In this document: positions 45,750 to 57,624 of the stretch, one piece after another
How positions within the stretch are numbered: the first letter of the stretch is position 1
Layout of the letters: every line of letters begins with the position of its first letter
Source of the DNA: Siderastrea radians
Lineage: Eukaryota; Cnidaria; Anthozoa; Scleractinia; Rhizangiidae
Length of the DNA: 64,000 nucleotides
Assembly (NCBI GenBank): GCA_964017195.1
Contig: OZ024891.1
Location: forward strand, 9,085,682 to 9,149,681
Direction: 5' to 3'
The notes under the pieces: generated by a model
What the model saw: only the letters and a program-made list of their open reading frames with translations
Told to the model about the DNA's origin: nothing
Database searches by the model: none
Made by a program: the position numbers and the translations under genes

Positions 45750-46235
45750 CTAATCACAACACATCCATCTATTGTTTGTGATTCCGAGAAACAGAGCTGT
45801 AAAATATTTGCATTTTATTTCAGGCAACCAGTCAGGTAGATCGATTTCCACTTAACCTTGAGACCTGAAAACGGTGTTTGTGATGGTTTGTTTCTCAGCA
45901 ACAAGATTTGTTGATAATAAGAGGATGACTCTCTTTTTTTGGTCAGACTTGTTTAACGTTAGCTGCAAATATTATATACTGACAATAATTTTGTACTGGA
46001 CATGGATAAGTTAATCAAACCCTTCACTTACATATATCAAGCAGAGACATTCGGATCATGTAATAAGCAGCTGAGATGGGAAAAGTGTCTTTGGTTTGAA
46101 GCACAGCTGTACCACCTCCTGTTTCCTGGGTGTTGTGTGGCGCTGGAAGTTTGAGTTTGAAAAAAAAAACCCTTTATAAAGTCGTTGTTGTGTGGTTTAT
46201 CCAATAAAGTGAATTTAAAATATGTAATATGATGT
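45750..46235. repeat. Displaced 5' flank of TRIM-NHL copy B
   Basis: Homologous to 7800-8440. It retains the empty site for the 136-bp element at 7975-8110. It is now 4.4 kb from the gene it once preceded. Confidence 0.8.
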
Positions 46236-47389
46236 TATTATTATTCAACAAATTGTCACTATGCCCATATATGGTAAGGAAGCCCTCAATATCTGTCATC
46301 CGTACATGACAGAGATCCTGCGATATACCTAAATGACCATATTTGGAAGTACACTGCAGATTTTCTTTCATTGTTTGTTTGGCGGCGATTTTGAAAAGCG
46401 AGGCAGTTTTAGCAGTGTTCTCCGGAAATTTTAACTCCCTGGAAGAAACTTTCCACGATTAAATGCTCTCGAAAAGTCAACAAGTATTTGCTTCAGCTCA
46501 CAAAGATATCCAGAGGTTGACTTGGAATTTTCATAGTGAGAACTCAACCAAGAAAATGCTATTGTGAACGAAGCAGCACCCTTGCTCACGGAAAGTTGTA
46601 AAGACTAAATAGTCCATGGGCCAGACCAGATTTCGGTACCAAATCGAGGGACAAACGTGAGTGCTATCAATTGATAGTCTTCCCTGAGGTGTTTTGAAAT
46701 TGGTATGATAACCTTTCTAGAAAAGTAGCTTTTATGTAGTTTTTTAAACTTGAAATTTCTCAGAATACCCATTTAGCATGGAAACGAGGCTGTGCATAAA
46801 ACTCCTATAAATATGGGACGAAAGTAGTTTTTCGGCAATTTTGATGGTAAAGAGGAAAACTATTGCATATTCTTTTATCGGATTTGGTTAAAAAAGGCTA
46901 TTTTTGAAGGAATGTTACGACAATGAAAAAATAAAAAATGGGAAATCCGCATGACCGTATGGGTTAAATCCAACATGGTGGTTCCCTTGACGGATGAGTA
47001 GTGCTTCGTTGTGTTCTAAGTTTGGATGTTTTTTAAAGCCCTGTTGTTTTTGGAGAATAACTAGCTATTAGGCAAGTAGATAAATGCACAAAAGAGCGAA
47101 TTAGCTGAACATTGAGCTCTTACAGCAACAGTTTTTATCTCGTGGTTGCAATAGCAACCAAGAGACTGATTATGTGACCACTTTGGTGCATTCCTGTGCT
47201 TACAGTATTTGTGACCGGTTGTGTAGATTCTGTGTTGTTCATGTAATGTTTGCCGTACTTTCGGCCCTGTCGGTTATGCTTTCGTTATTTTTAGGCGTTC
47301 ATGTATCAGAAAACTTAGGGTAATGGATTTCCCGCTGATTATATAATTTTGGGGTGATTAAGCTCGTGTCGTTTATCAATGATTTCACG

Positions 47390-47422
<33 letters not shown>

Positions 47423-47840
47423 ATTATTATAATTATTATTATTATTATTATCATTATTATTATTATCAGTAGTATTCAATACGTTACAGTAAACAGTAAT
47501 ATTTAAAGTGTATATGAAACGAAAATTTTTTCTTCGGTTTTTGAGAGTCTGATGTGTATAAAAAACGATACGTAACTTAAAGCCTGCCTAAAATTTTTAC
47601 AAATCTCTTTTCTCGCGGGCAAAAGACCCTATTTTTCACTTCAAAACTGTCCCGGGGATTGGGATCGAATTTACCGCATAGTGACGTCATCGACTTGATT
47701 GCGTTCCCGCGAACACAGTGTTTTAATTTTGTTACAAATCGCCTCAAAATGTTGACATTGTTCAGCAGTATCGGGGATCTTTTCGAAACTTCCAACACCT
47801 ACAGTGAGAAAGAACAAGTAGGAGAAAAAATAGAGCTGTT
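46236..47840. other. No gene; (ATT)n microsatellite at 47391-47468
   Basis: A 65-codon minus frame starting at an ATG at 46371 could be an orphan first exon but has no family features. The microsatellite is about 78 bp of ATT with interruptions. Confidence 0.45.
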
Positions 47841-47843
47841 TTA

Positions 47844-50800
47844 GGGACCGTTCATTTTTTATGGGGTAGGGGGGCTGGTGGGATTTGATGGGTAGTACCT
47901 GCAAAATATAATGACCCCCCTCTACATTAGACATTTTTTCACCTGCCCCCCCCCCTTGTAGTCCTAAATATTTGAGATGACCCCCCCCCCAAAAAAAAAA
48001 GGACAAAAGAAAAAGTGATAAAGTAAATCTAAAACTTATCAAGCTTAAATTAAACAGTCAATTTTAACACTCAAGTCCTACAGGAGTAAATGTCTTTATT
48101 GACAAGCACTAAAAGTAATTAGTTCGCAGTTGCTATAGCAACTGAGAACTATTGGGGGCTGTCCTGGCGTAGACAGTCGTGTTAGCGTGTTAACTTTTTG
48201 GCAACAAGCCCACAAAGCCATTCAAAGTAGAATCCTTCGAGGTGTAATAGACAGGTTTTGAGGGGCTCTTAACCAAGTTTTGTGCAGTCTCTATGGATGA
48301 AGAATTAATCGGAGTGTTTGGATCCTCGAAAATATCGTAGATTTTGATTTGCAAAGACAACACAGGAAGGAGTCGGAAGGGAAAGTTTACTCACGAGCAT
48401 GTTAGGACTCGCTGGTCTTCAGTTTAGGTTGGCGTTCGCCAGCGGGTTAGGAACAGCTGGACGACGAAAGAAATTGGTTGTTAAGTTTAGTTGCTGTCGA
48501 AAAGATTGCAAAGAAGTCTTTGTGTGTTGATGTTTCTGATCTACAAGTGTAAACATTTCTTTAGGCGTGGGTCGCACTTGGCAAATTTTTGCGAAAGTTT
48601 ATTGACTTTGCGGTCATAATCTGTCAACAGTGTAGTTTTACTAGTGCGACCCTAACTTTTCCGGTTCGCAAAAACTTTGAAAATCGGCAAAAACATCAAA
48701 GACGCCGTAGTGCTTGGGTGGGGCAAGCAGATTACAATAGGAATCACAGCGGCAACTGTCAACGCTTGTCAATGGAAGAAAAAACAGAACATTTACGACA
48801 CAATCAAATAAGCGTGCATCTCCTTCATTTTGCGCGCAGTACTTGTTTAAAGTGCGTCTAAATGTAGTATTTGTTACGTTTAGCTGTTCGCGAAAGAATT
48901 GCTGTCAGTGGTACCGTTGGATCGTAAAAGTCGAAAAATCAAAACATGATCACACAGGTCGAGAAGCTGACCACGAATAACATTCGTTTCTTTCATACAA
49001 GATGCTCAACAAGAAAAGTTGTTACAGCTTTTTGGAAGAATAAAAACATTATTTGATAATCTCCAAACCTTCAATTCAACAGGGCGCAGTTTGAGTTTTT
49101 ACTTTCGTGCGCAACTGGTACATGCATGGTATACTTCAGTTGACGTTAGGTGTATTCAATAACAATCTCCCGCGAGTGCGACCCTGCAGTTGACTGCAAA
49201 GATTTTGCTTTCCTGGGTCGCGGTTTCAAAGTTTTGCCCTCGCTTTTGCCAGAAATGTTGAAAACTTTGCTCTAGTGCGACCATGCCTTATGCATAAGTT
49301 GTCTGGGGGAGATAATTGGTCATAATTAATGAAGCCCACGAAAGGCGATTGTGTACGTTTGCATTTGGTACGGGTTTATAAAGTTATAAACTATCAAAAA
49401 AATCATCCACACTTTACAGAGTTCAAGGACTTTATTGACAGCTTTCAGTTTGAGTTTTATGTGGTTTACTTTGAGCTGATATATATACTGTATGTTGCTC
49501 GGAATTATCGGCCAGTCAGGATTTTCCAGTACGCGCGTATTCAATAAATTTTAAAAATATTCCATGCATCATTGCCAGAAGAGTCCTGACTCTTTCCCGT
49601 TATTGAGCTCTCCAGAATCGACCGTTATTGAAGTTTTCTTGGTTTCTGTATTTCATGCATGTCCGCAGTTTAGTTTCGTAGTTCCCACAGTTGAATGTAT
49701 TCGTGGTTATGACATTGATCTGACGATTTACTCGTTATTTTGAACTTCCCAAATGATGTTTTGTTCTTTGATGATCACCAGAAAGATTCTTGAAATCCTT
49801 GTTATTAAGCTGCAAAAATGTTTTGTGTTTTCTCTAGCTTAGCCTTTTAAAACGATCATATTTGTGAGGTTTTCCTGACACGAAAGTTATTTAAATTGGA
49901 TTTTCATAATTCAATTAGTAGAATGTTTACATAGGTGTAATGTTGGCATGATTTCTGACACGAAAGTAGGATTTTGTCAATCACAAGTTTTTAAATAAAC
50001 TCAAACAACTTATATACGCGCAAAAACTAGCCCAACGTCTGTTTCTCTTTAATTATGTAAGTATTCTTCTACATTCATTCTGTTATTACGAAAAAAAAAG
50101 GAGATTTCCCAGACCTATGATAGCATATTTCTTTTCAAATGCCAGGCTACGTTTTCGTGGTTTCCCCATTATTCTTTAATTTTGAGCTGCCTGTACCCAT
50201 TTAATGGTGACGCTCTCTATCATGCAACCAAATCCTGCTCCTGATAACACTGATATACACTGAACAACAAAGACAGCAGAGACAAAATAGTAGTAACATC
50301 TAAAAAACAACTGCGAACTATCCGAACGGATCCGCTCGTTTTCTGGTAGGGGTTCCAGGGGTAGTTTCCCCTGGAAAATTTTGAAAATCTAGAGATGCTC
50401 TAATGCAATTTGCTGCATTCTGAAGTACATAAACATAAAATTCATGCCGGTTTCAAGCATTACTGTGGACAATGTTATCAGTTGTTCAGTTGTTTAAGAA
50501 TCAGACCAGCCAAGGTCAAAAAAGAATTTCACATTCCCCTGGCTGTATTTTGTAATTAAACAGTTGGTGAGGTAGAGTTGCTGTTAGGTATATAGTAAAG
50601 TAGGGGGGTCCGGGGCATTCTCCGCCGGGAAAATTTGAATTTTCAGAACCTCAGAAACGCTATTTTTGGCCTTCTGGCACTGTTGTTCCCATTATTACAG
50701 ACGCTGTCACTACTAAACTTAAAGGCCATTTTTTTGGTGACCCCCCTTTACACACCATATTTTTTCGGCTGGCCCCTCCTTTGAAGCCACATTTTTTTGC

Positions 50801-50857
50801 ATGGCCCCCCCTCAAATCCCACCAGCCCCCCTTACCTCATAAAAAATGAACGGTCCC
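47844..50857. mobile_element. 3.0-kb Harbinger-like element with TTA target duplication
   Basis: Inverted repeats of about 47 bp: left GGGACCGTTCATTTTTTATG, right its inverse ending ATGAACGGTCCC. Flanks 47841-47843 and 50858-50860 are both TTA, the usual PIF/Harbinger target (TWA). The interior has no recognised transposase or Myb-like gene; frames such as 49329-49547 are unremarkable. It contains a nested element (48564-49287). Confidence 0.8.
48564..49287. mobile_element. 724-bp inverted-repeat element, TTA target duplication, nested
   Basis: Left GGCGTGGGTCGCACT and right AGTGCGACCATGCC are inverted repeats with one base indel. Flanking TTA lies at 48561-48563 and 49288-49290. Further copies of AGTGCGACCCT lie inside (48643, 49176), giving nested inverted repeats. 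Harbinger-like by target. Confidence 0.7.
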
Positions 50858-50860
50858 TTA

Positions 50861-53419
50861 GGTCTTATCAAACCAGACAACGACGAGCATTTGCGATGTC
50901 TTCTCTTCTTTTGAACTGTGGTGAGGATGTTGATCTCAAAGTCGAAGATTTATCCTGACTGTACATCAGTGGAAGCACCTCAGTTGTGAGATTTCTTTCT
51001 TGAGTTCTTTTAGCGTTTATCGAGAACATCAAAGCCCTTGTGTTCACATAAACAGCTTACTGTTTCCATCAACCTAAGGAGAAACGAAAGTGCCGATTGT
51101 TTTGATGCTTAATACCGCAGAAATGCCGTCGTTCTTATAGAGTGCGCTGGATTTTCGATTCATTTCGCTTTAAGAACGAGTTCCCAGAGTTTATTCCCAG
51201 CCTGGCCTTAGTTTCAGTGGTTTCTGCAGCAAGCAAAAGTGTTTTTACAGAGTGTAGAAAAAAGCCAACGACGAAATCGTTTTGTTGATAATGTGGCCGT
51301 ATGCAATGTACTTCCAGGCCAGAAAAGACATTTATTTCCACTGTCGTGTTACCCTGCAATTAGAATCTATGTACGCTTTACTTTAAAAACGGCACTGAAA
51401 CTGACTTCGGCTCGCATGCTACTTGCCATATCACTGGCTCATTCAGCAAATATAGCAGCTTAAGACTGTTGCTATCTAGAGTATCAATATTAGGGTATTA
51501 ACACTAATCTTGGCTCAGTAATTTTTCAAACAACTCAGTACCATGAAGGCAGTGTCTCAGTTCGCATAAAAATATAGTTCATTTCGTTTTGTTTTGCAGT
51601 GGGTATGGTTTTCCAATATTGTAGAACTGTTATTGAATCATAACCATGTTCATTAGCTTTTAAAATGACTGGTGTCCTTGAGCTTCTTAAATAGCTTTTG
51701 GTGTTTCTAATACCACAGGAGGGGAGCGCAGCACATCAAACTCTTTTAAAACTAACAGTTAATTATAAATAAACCAACAGGAATTGACAATTAATGAGTA
51801 AATTTGCAAATCAATAGTGGGTCTCCATATTGACTTCTTCTCAAACAATTTTCCTATGAACAGTGGAAATCAACATCAACCTTCATCAATAATAATCATT
51901 TTCTTTATCAATAATAACTGGTCAATTACCAAAGCATATGTATCACTCGGACACAGTGATTAGGATCCATACATCCCTTGTAGATATTATTTACAGCAGT
52001 TCACTCCCCCCCCCCCCCACACACACACACACACACATACACGCACACAATACAGGTTTCTGACACTGGGCTGGCCCCACAAGCTTAATCTGCTTAAGCC
52101 TGATTCTGATGGAGAGAGGTGGAAGCCCTGTGTGGAGCACCTAAATTAATACCATAGTTCCTAATAACTGGAGACAGAGTTAAAGCTTGGGGCATTTGTG
52201 GCATCCTTAACAACATTGTAAATCACCAGTCAATTTTTACTTACGAATAATTATTGTGTTTGTAACATCATGTCATAGTGTACCTGTTTCATCACAGCCA
52301 ACAAGGAGTGGCAGTACAACAAGAACAACAACAACAATTTATCTAAGTATTCCTATATGGGAAGTTTCTAAAATAGTACATTAAATAAAATGAAATGTAT
52401 CGTGCTTGTTGACAATAGGTCACAATCATTGCAGTAGAAGGAATGTCCTTCTGTCATCATCACTTGATCTTCAATTTTAATAGTTGATATTTATTGATTT
52501 ATGAGAACCACCACCAAACATAAAGCAACAAGAGATAATGATTCCATGTTTACTTCATCTGACCAAAAAGCAGGGGGGGGGGGTCTGAATGCCCTGTGTC
52601 AGTATCAACAACCACCCAATCTAGATCTCTTGATGCCTGGATGGATCTTGCTTAGTTACAGCTGTTGGTATTAACAGGGATTTTTGTTGTTGGCAAGCTG
52701 ATGTAAATCAGGTCAGGTCAGGTCATGGTCATCAGTGAAAAGGCAGGGAATTTACCTCAGCCTGATTGGTAAAAACCCTCATTTGTAGACATAGGATTAA
52801 ACAAACTCCTAGAAAATGTTTGTCTTCATAAACAAATATAACCGAGTGAGACATTTTCCAGGCATTCTTTCAGCGACCTCTTGATTTTCTTTCTATTTTC
52901 ACTCTCTAACAACAAGGCATTCACAGACTCCTCATTCATCCAGTGCAGTCAGGTTAAGACAGTGTATGCACAGTCCAGTGTAAAAATGTTATGAGTAGGC
53001 GATCGTCTTTGAAATTATATTGATATCATAATGTCTTACTAAAGTCCAGAGAAGAATAAGAACAAATTTCACTTAAGACCGTACTGCTGTCTCTGTTCGC
53101 CTGTACAATCAAAAGTCAGACCACACTATCGTACCTGTCCTGCTTTGCAAATGAAAAGCATCCCTGGGATTTGCAGTAAAACTTCTTTGCTTATCGAGGC
53201 AGATCCTTATAAAGCAATGCTTGTTCGTAACCATATCTTCAAGTTAAAAACATAGCAAACATCAAAATCTCGAGTAGCCTGAGTGCTTCGATCTTGCATC
53301 TCCTTCAACACAATTATTTCGATTCCCTTGTCCCAAAATGCTGGATCCGAGGAGTATTGAGTACTTTCCCGCCATATCGTCAAAAGGAATAAGCAAACCA
53401 CTGCTTAATATATAGATTT
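50861..53419. other. No gene supported; poly-C/(CA)n microsatellite at 52005-52040
   Basis: Two kilobases without a convincing frame. Runs of C followed by CA dinucleotides lie at about 52006-52038, and a short GGTCA repeat at about 52710. Confidence 0.5.
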
Positions 53420-54265
53420 AGCCAAGCCTAAAAGCGGAGCCCCCCTTTTGTTTTGTCTGTTTTTTGTTTTGTTTTTGCTGGCAGTTATTAATTTGTGAAA
53501 ATACTCCCATTCAAGTCGTTAAATTAAAACAAAAAATCAAAGAAAAAAAAGAAAAAAAACTCCTGCTCCCGCTGAGTGTCGAACCCGGCTCGTCGGCGTG
53601 AGATGCCGGTGACTAGTCCACTAGGCCATGGGCGTTGGACATTATTTTAGGAATTAATTTTAATACTTATTTCTTTTTTCGTGACAAGCTGCCTATCAGC
53701 ATGAAAATGCTGGTGTTTTTCCTGGCAAAATGTGTTCAAAACGCCGTAAAAACCATGGTTGTGGACAGAAAAAACTAAAAAGCACTAGCTCTGCTATATT
53801 TGGCGTCGAACCCGCTGCGAAAAGCTGCGAACACAAGCGGTGTGCCGACCGAGTTTGAACAGAACCGATGAGGCAAAATTGAACTTTTTGCCTGAACTTT
53901 ATCGCCTAATTTCTTTCGCCTAAAATTGAACTTTTCCCCTTGCACCAAAAAGACAACTGAGTGTTCTTTTGAACTTTTTTTTCCATTAACAAATTTGTTG
54001 TCTTTGCTTGTTTTGCTACAACGCGGGTCAACATGCGATTTCTCGCCAAAAACACACGAGATTCAGCACAGGGATATATCCAGTGTATGAAGTGTATTGG
54101 TAGCCCTCTGGTGCGGACGGACGGACGTACGGATGTACGGACGTACGGACGGACGGTCACGTGACTAGTACGTCACTACCAAAATTTTTTGGCTTGGTAG
54201 GTTACCAAATTTCCTTAGCAATGGAGCTCCGCTGACGCGCTAGCGCGCTGGCTCCGCTATTAAGC
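53420..54265. mobile_element. About 850-bp repeat element with short inverted ends
   Basis: The ends share AAGCGGAGCC (53431) and its inverse GGCTCCGCT (54250) near GCCAAGCC / GGCTTGG motifs. Inside are an A-rich tract, a tRNA-like unit (53564-53636) and an ACGG-type tandem run (54113-54155). Non-coding; class unknown. Confidence 0.5.
53564..53636 (-). repeat. tRNA-Glu-like pseudogene unit
   Basis: On the minus strand, TGGCCTAGTGG (A-box-like), an anticodon stem CGGC/GCCG with loop ATCTCAC (anticodon CTC, Glu) and GGGTTCGACAC (B-box-like) occur at tRNA spacing. Acceptor and T stems are poorly paired, so this is a derived or decayed tRNA, probably from a SINE. Confidence 0.5.
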
Positions 54266-55957
54266 GCTTCAGCTACGAGAACCTTTCCCAACTCTGCCGG
54301 CAGGGCGGAAAAACCGCTGATTGGCTGAGAGATATGACGTCAAACGCGTCATGAAATCGTTGATGCTCATGCGCGGGATAAATTTTTTCAAAATGGCGGA
54401 CAGTCCTTGAGTTGTTTTGCTGCAGAAAGCCCAATAATATTTGACTTTCCTGATGATCCACGTTTCCTTAGAAATTTTCATTATAGGGAAGGTTGAGTGG
54501 GTCGATAATTGACTTCACTGGTGTTCACAGGGACTATTTTAGCCCTCGTACACTGGAGAAATGTTATTCGAATCATGACTGTCAGCTTGTACATATTTAT
54601 TCCAGTACTTGTCCTCCTAACAATTCGCCTTCTCGATCTCGCATCTCAAAACATGGCAGGTCTTTGATTGATGGAGCTAAGAAATCGTTTCATTGTTTTG
54701 TTTTTCTGTTGGCAACAACTGCAGGCTTGTCAAATGTCTCTGGTTTCCTCGTCGAGTTCATGATCTTTAAAACGTCTTCGGCGATTTTTTCGTCATCAGC
54801 TGTTGTCACGTATCTACATTTTTTGGCGAACAAGACATGCTATCACTAAGGTGCAGGTCAGTAATTTTACTTTCTTTCAAATGATCAACGTGTGAAATAG
54901 AAATATTTTTAGTTCAAGTTGTACTGCAATTAAGTGTGTTTGATTTACAATTATACATGAAAACAACAAAAATGCTACAATACCAGCCAGTGTAATGTTA
55001 TAGGTTGTTTTTTCATTCTTTTTTGTGGAGAAAGGATTGTATTGTCAGGCTGTATTTTCCTAACATGGTTAACTCACGTGTTTCTCTGTCACAAGCTAAG
55101 ATGTGATCAGTTGGAAAAGGGTGTTGATTGCTACTGAGGGAAGGGCTTCTGATTGCCATTGCCCATATTTTTAAGAAACTTTCCCGTAAACCAGTGATGC
55201 AGAAGGTAGCACTGTTACTCAAAAAAAGTTGCTATGTGTTGTGTGTCAAGTCCTACTGCAAATCAACATGTTGTTGAACTGATGTTAACATGATTACACA
55301 AAGCTTCTTTTTCAACTGTGTTGAACATGTTAATTTGCATCAAACAGTTTTCAACAGCACATGACACACCGTGTGGCATTTGTTGACCAACGTATATGAT
55401 GACATTTGTTTACAGTGTTGGACAGTATTGACTTGTGTATCATTGGCTTTTGTTTTGGCTTCATGATGTGCTATTTTGGAGTTATTTTTTAGTTATGTGT
55501 AGATGTCAAATTCTTTGTCAAAATTTACTTGTCTGGCAATTTATTTGTATACTTTATCATTCTACAGATTTTACAATGGAGCCATGTTAATACAACTACC
55601 AACAGGCCTAACCAATAACCTATATTAAAGTGCCACTGGGACCAGAATTTTGGTATTCCATATTTTTGCATTTTCGAAAATAGTCTGTGGTTGTCAGTCA
55701 CCATGCCAAATTTCAACTCATTATGGCAACTGAAAGTCGCTTTTTTCGGGCGGTTTTTGTCGAGATTTTACGGCCGCCATTACTGGCCCATGTTCCGGAA
55801 GCTGGCTTGCGAATTAGCGGAAGTGACGTTAGAGGCTCACCTCAAACCTACAATTGTAGTCAGGCTTCATTCCGCGGGAAATTTAACTGTTGTCGAGGGA
55901 AGATTTCGTGCCAACTGCTTGCTGTACGGCCTTGAAATTTTCGTTGCTACAGCAGTT
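54266..55957. other. Promoter-like stretch and unassigned frames
   Basis: TGACGTCA-, ATTGGCT- and AAAATGGCGG-type motifs at 54310-54400 resemble a TATA-less promoter. A 118-codon plus frame (54493-54849), open also in antisense, has no recognised domain. The remainder to 55690 is non-coding; 55690-55957 is probably 5' leader of the THAP exon. Confidence 0.35.
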
Positions 55958-56250
55958 ATGAAGGGTATTACTTATGTTGTACAATGCTACAACAATAAAT
56001 CCAACCACCGAGCTGGTATTTCGCTTCATCAAAGCCTTGCGAGCGGACCCGCAATGGAAAAATGGATAATGTTCGTACTCACACACAGTGCAAATTTTAA
56101 CCCGAAAGGTATTTTTGACGGCTGTTCCGATCACTTCACGGACGAGTGTTTCCAGAGGGCTGCTTATGTCGACGAATCCCAGAGGTCCATTATTCCATTG
56201 TCCGTTCCAGCTATATGGAAAGAAAGATCCGGAAAAAAACGAGATGAAAG
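55958..56250 (+). pseudogene. THAP-domain exon with missing zinc ligands
   Basis: From the ATG at 55958 the frame reads GITYVVQCYNNKSN, then HRAGISLHQ, a Trp at the conserved THAP position (EKWIMFV), CSDHF (the C-x-x-H half-site) and IPLSVPAIW (the AVPTIF-like end). These are the THAP fold's landmarks in order. The N-terminal C-x2-4-C pair is reduced to a single Cys, so zinc binding is probably lost. A donor-like AAAG/GTACCT ends the exon near 56251. THAP proteins bind DNA as transcription factors or transposases. Confidence 0.55.
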
Positions 56251-56724
56251 GTACCTAATCTTAACGCAGTTGAAGTGATAGTTTGTTTCTTTTTCAATGC
56301 ATCCACCATTGAGCAAAACTTATTTTCTTTTTTAAAACGTATTTTAATATTTATTTTGCTTGTGGAAAACCCTTTCAGTTCTGCTGTCTGCTAGTGCGAA
56401 GATCTTCGACTTAGTCCTCATAAAATGCATCCTGGGCGAATGCAGGACCGCCGCGATTAAGCCAATAGTCTGTATTGCTTAGCCTTTTTTTCCTTTTTTT
56501 TAATCCTGCGTGTGTTAATTTCAAAGCAGTAATCACTTAGAGGCATGGACAGTTTTTTTTTATAGCATACCGTCCTGAATATCGAGAAACTTTTCTCCTC
56601 ATACCCTGTCGCTGAAGAGTCGATTCACATTACTGTTCGAAATATATAAAGGCTTCGATAGGTCGGCTCGTCTTGCGTGGAAATCTACGTTGGGAAAAAT
56701 ATCACACGCCACCATTTGTCTAAG
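56251..56724. other. No gene seen
   Basis: Probable intron of the THAP gene, AT-rich. Confidence 0.4.
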
Positions 56725-57135
56725 CACAGGTTACCAAAGCATAATATGAGAGTTTGTATGGAGCTGAAATTCGATCGAAAATAATCAGCGGTTTTCCGCC
56801 GAAAATAAATTAAAATCGAAATAAGGTTTAAAAAACCTTACCTGTTGTGTGTTTGCTGCCTTTTTATCGCTTTTCCGAGCTTCCAGAGGACGTTTTGGGC
56901 GATTTTCTAACTCTCTTTAGTACGTGACATGCCGTCCCATCGACCGTTAAGCAGAGAATCGCCCAAAACGGCCTCCGGAAGCTCAGAAAAGCGATAAAAC
57001 CGCAGCAAACACACAACAGGTAAGGTTTTTAAACTTTATTTCGATTTTAATGTATTTTCGGCGGAAAACTGCCAATTGTTTTCGATCGCATTTCAGCTCC
57101 ATACAAACTCTCATATAACGCTTTGGTTACCTGTG
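56725..57135. mobile_element. Long-hairpin element family H, copy 2 (7-bp target duplication)
   Basis: Same family as 32422-32804: starts CACAGGTTACCAAAGC and ends GGTTACCTGTG, and the two arms are inverted copies over about 150 bp each. Flanks 56718-56724 and 57136-57142 are both GTCTAAG. Confidence 0.85.
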
Positions 57136-57204
57136 GTCTAAGGGTTTTACAATGTTATCTCTTTAGTAGTAGAGTGGGCTAGTTTGTGGCATATGGAGGC
57201 TCCT

Positions 57205-57430
57205 GATTGGTCGAGTGACGTCATGACCGGAAGTGGGATGGGGATACCGCTGACCAGTGGGAAAAAGGGATCGTGGGCTCATGGAACCGGAAGTCACGTG
57301 ATTTGAGATGGGAAACCGCTGACGAGTGTGAAAAAGGGATCGCGGGCTCATGCAACCGGAAGTCACGTGATTTGAGATGGGAAACCGCTGACCAGTGTGA
57401 AAAAAGGATCGTGGGCTCAAGGGGAAGGAA
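57205..57430. repeat. About 69-bp tandem array with CCGGAAGT and CACGTG sites
   Basis: Three units start at about 57226, 57286 and 57355. Each has ACCGGAAGT (ETS-like), GGGA..CCGCTGACCAGTG and GGATCGTGGGCTCA. The last two also have TCACGTGA. A TGACGTCA site (57214-57221) precedes the array. It lies 200 bp beyond the polymerase stop codon and may be a promoter or enhancer block or an element end. Confidence 0.7.
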
Positions 57431-57555
57431 AACCGCGGAGAAAACGCGGGCTCAAAGTCCAAAGTCCAATTTCTTGAACGTGGGTGACCCATATATGGCC
57501 CATAGATGGATTTGATATGGTTTTGAAAACAACACGAAATAAAAAAATAATATTT

Positions 57556-57561
57556 TTTATT
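57556..57561 (-). promoter_or_regulatory. Polyadenylation signal of the polymerase gene
   Basis: AATAAA on the minus strand, about 65 bp past the stop codon. Confidence 0.6.
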
Positions 57562-57624
57562 AAATGGGTTTTTACAAGAACTGAGAAATGTTTTTGGAGT
57601 GTTCCTTAATGTTCAATAGAGTTC

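Noticed and set aside
47671..48042. 123-codon minus frame
   Set aside because: It crosses the end of the Harbinger-like element and poly-C runs.
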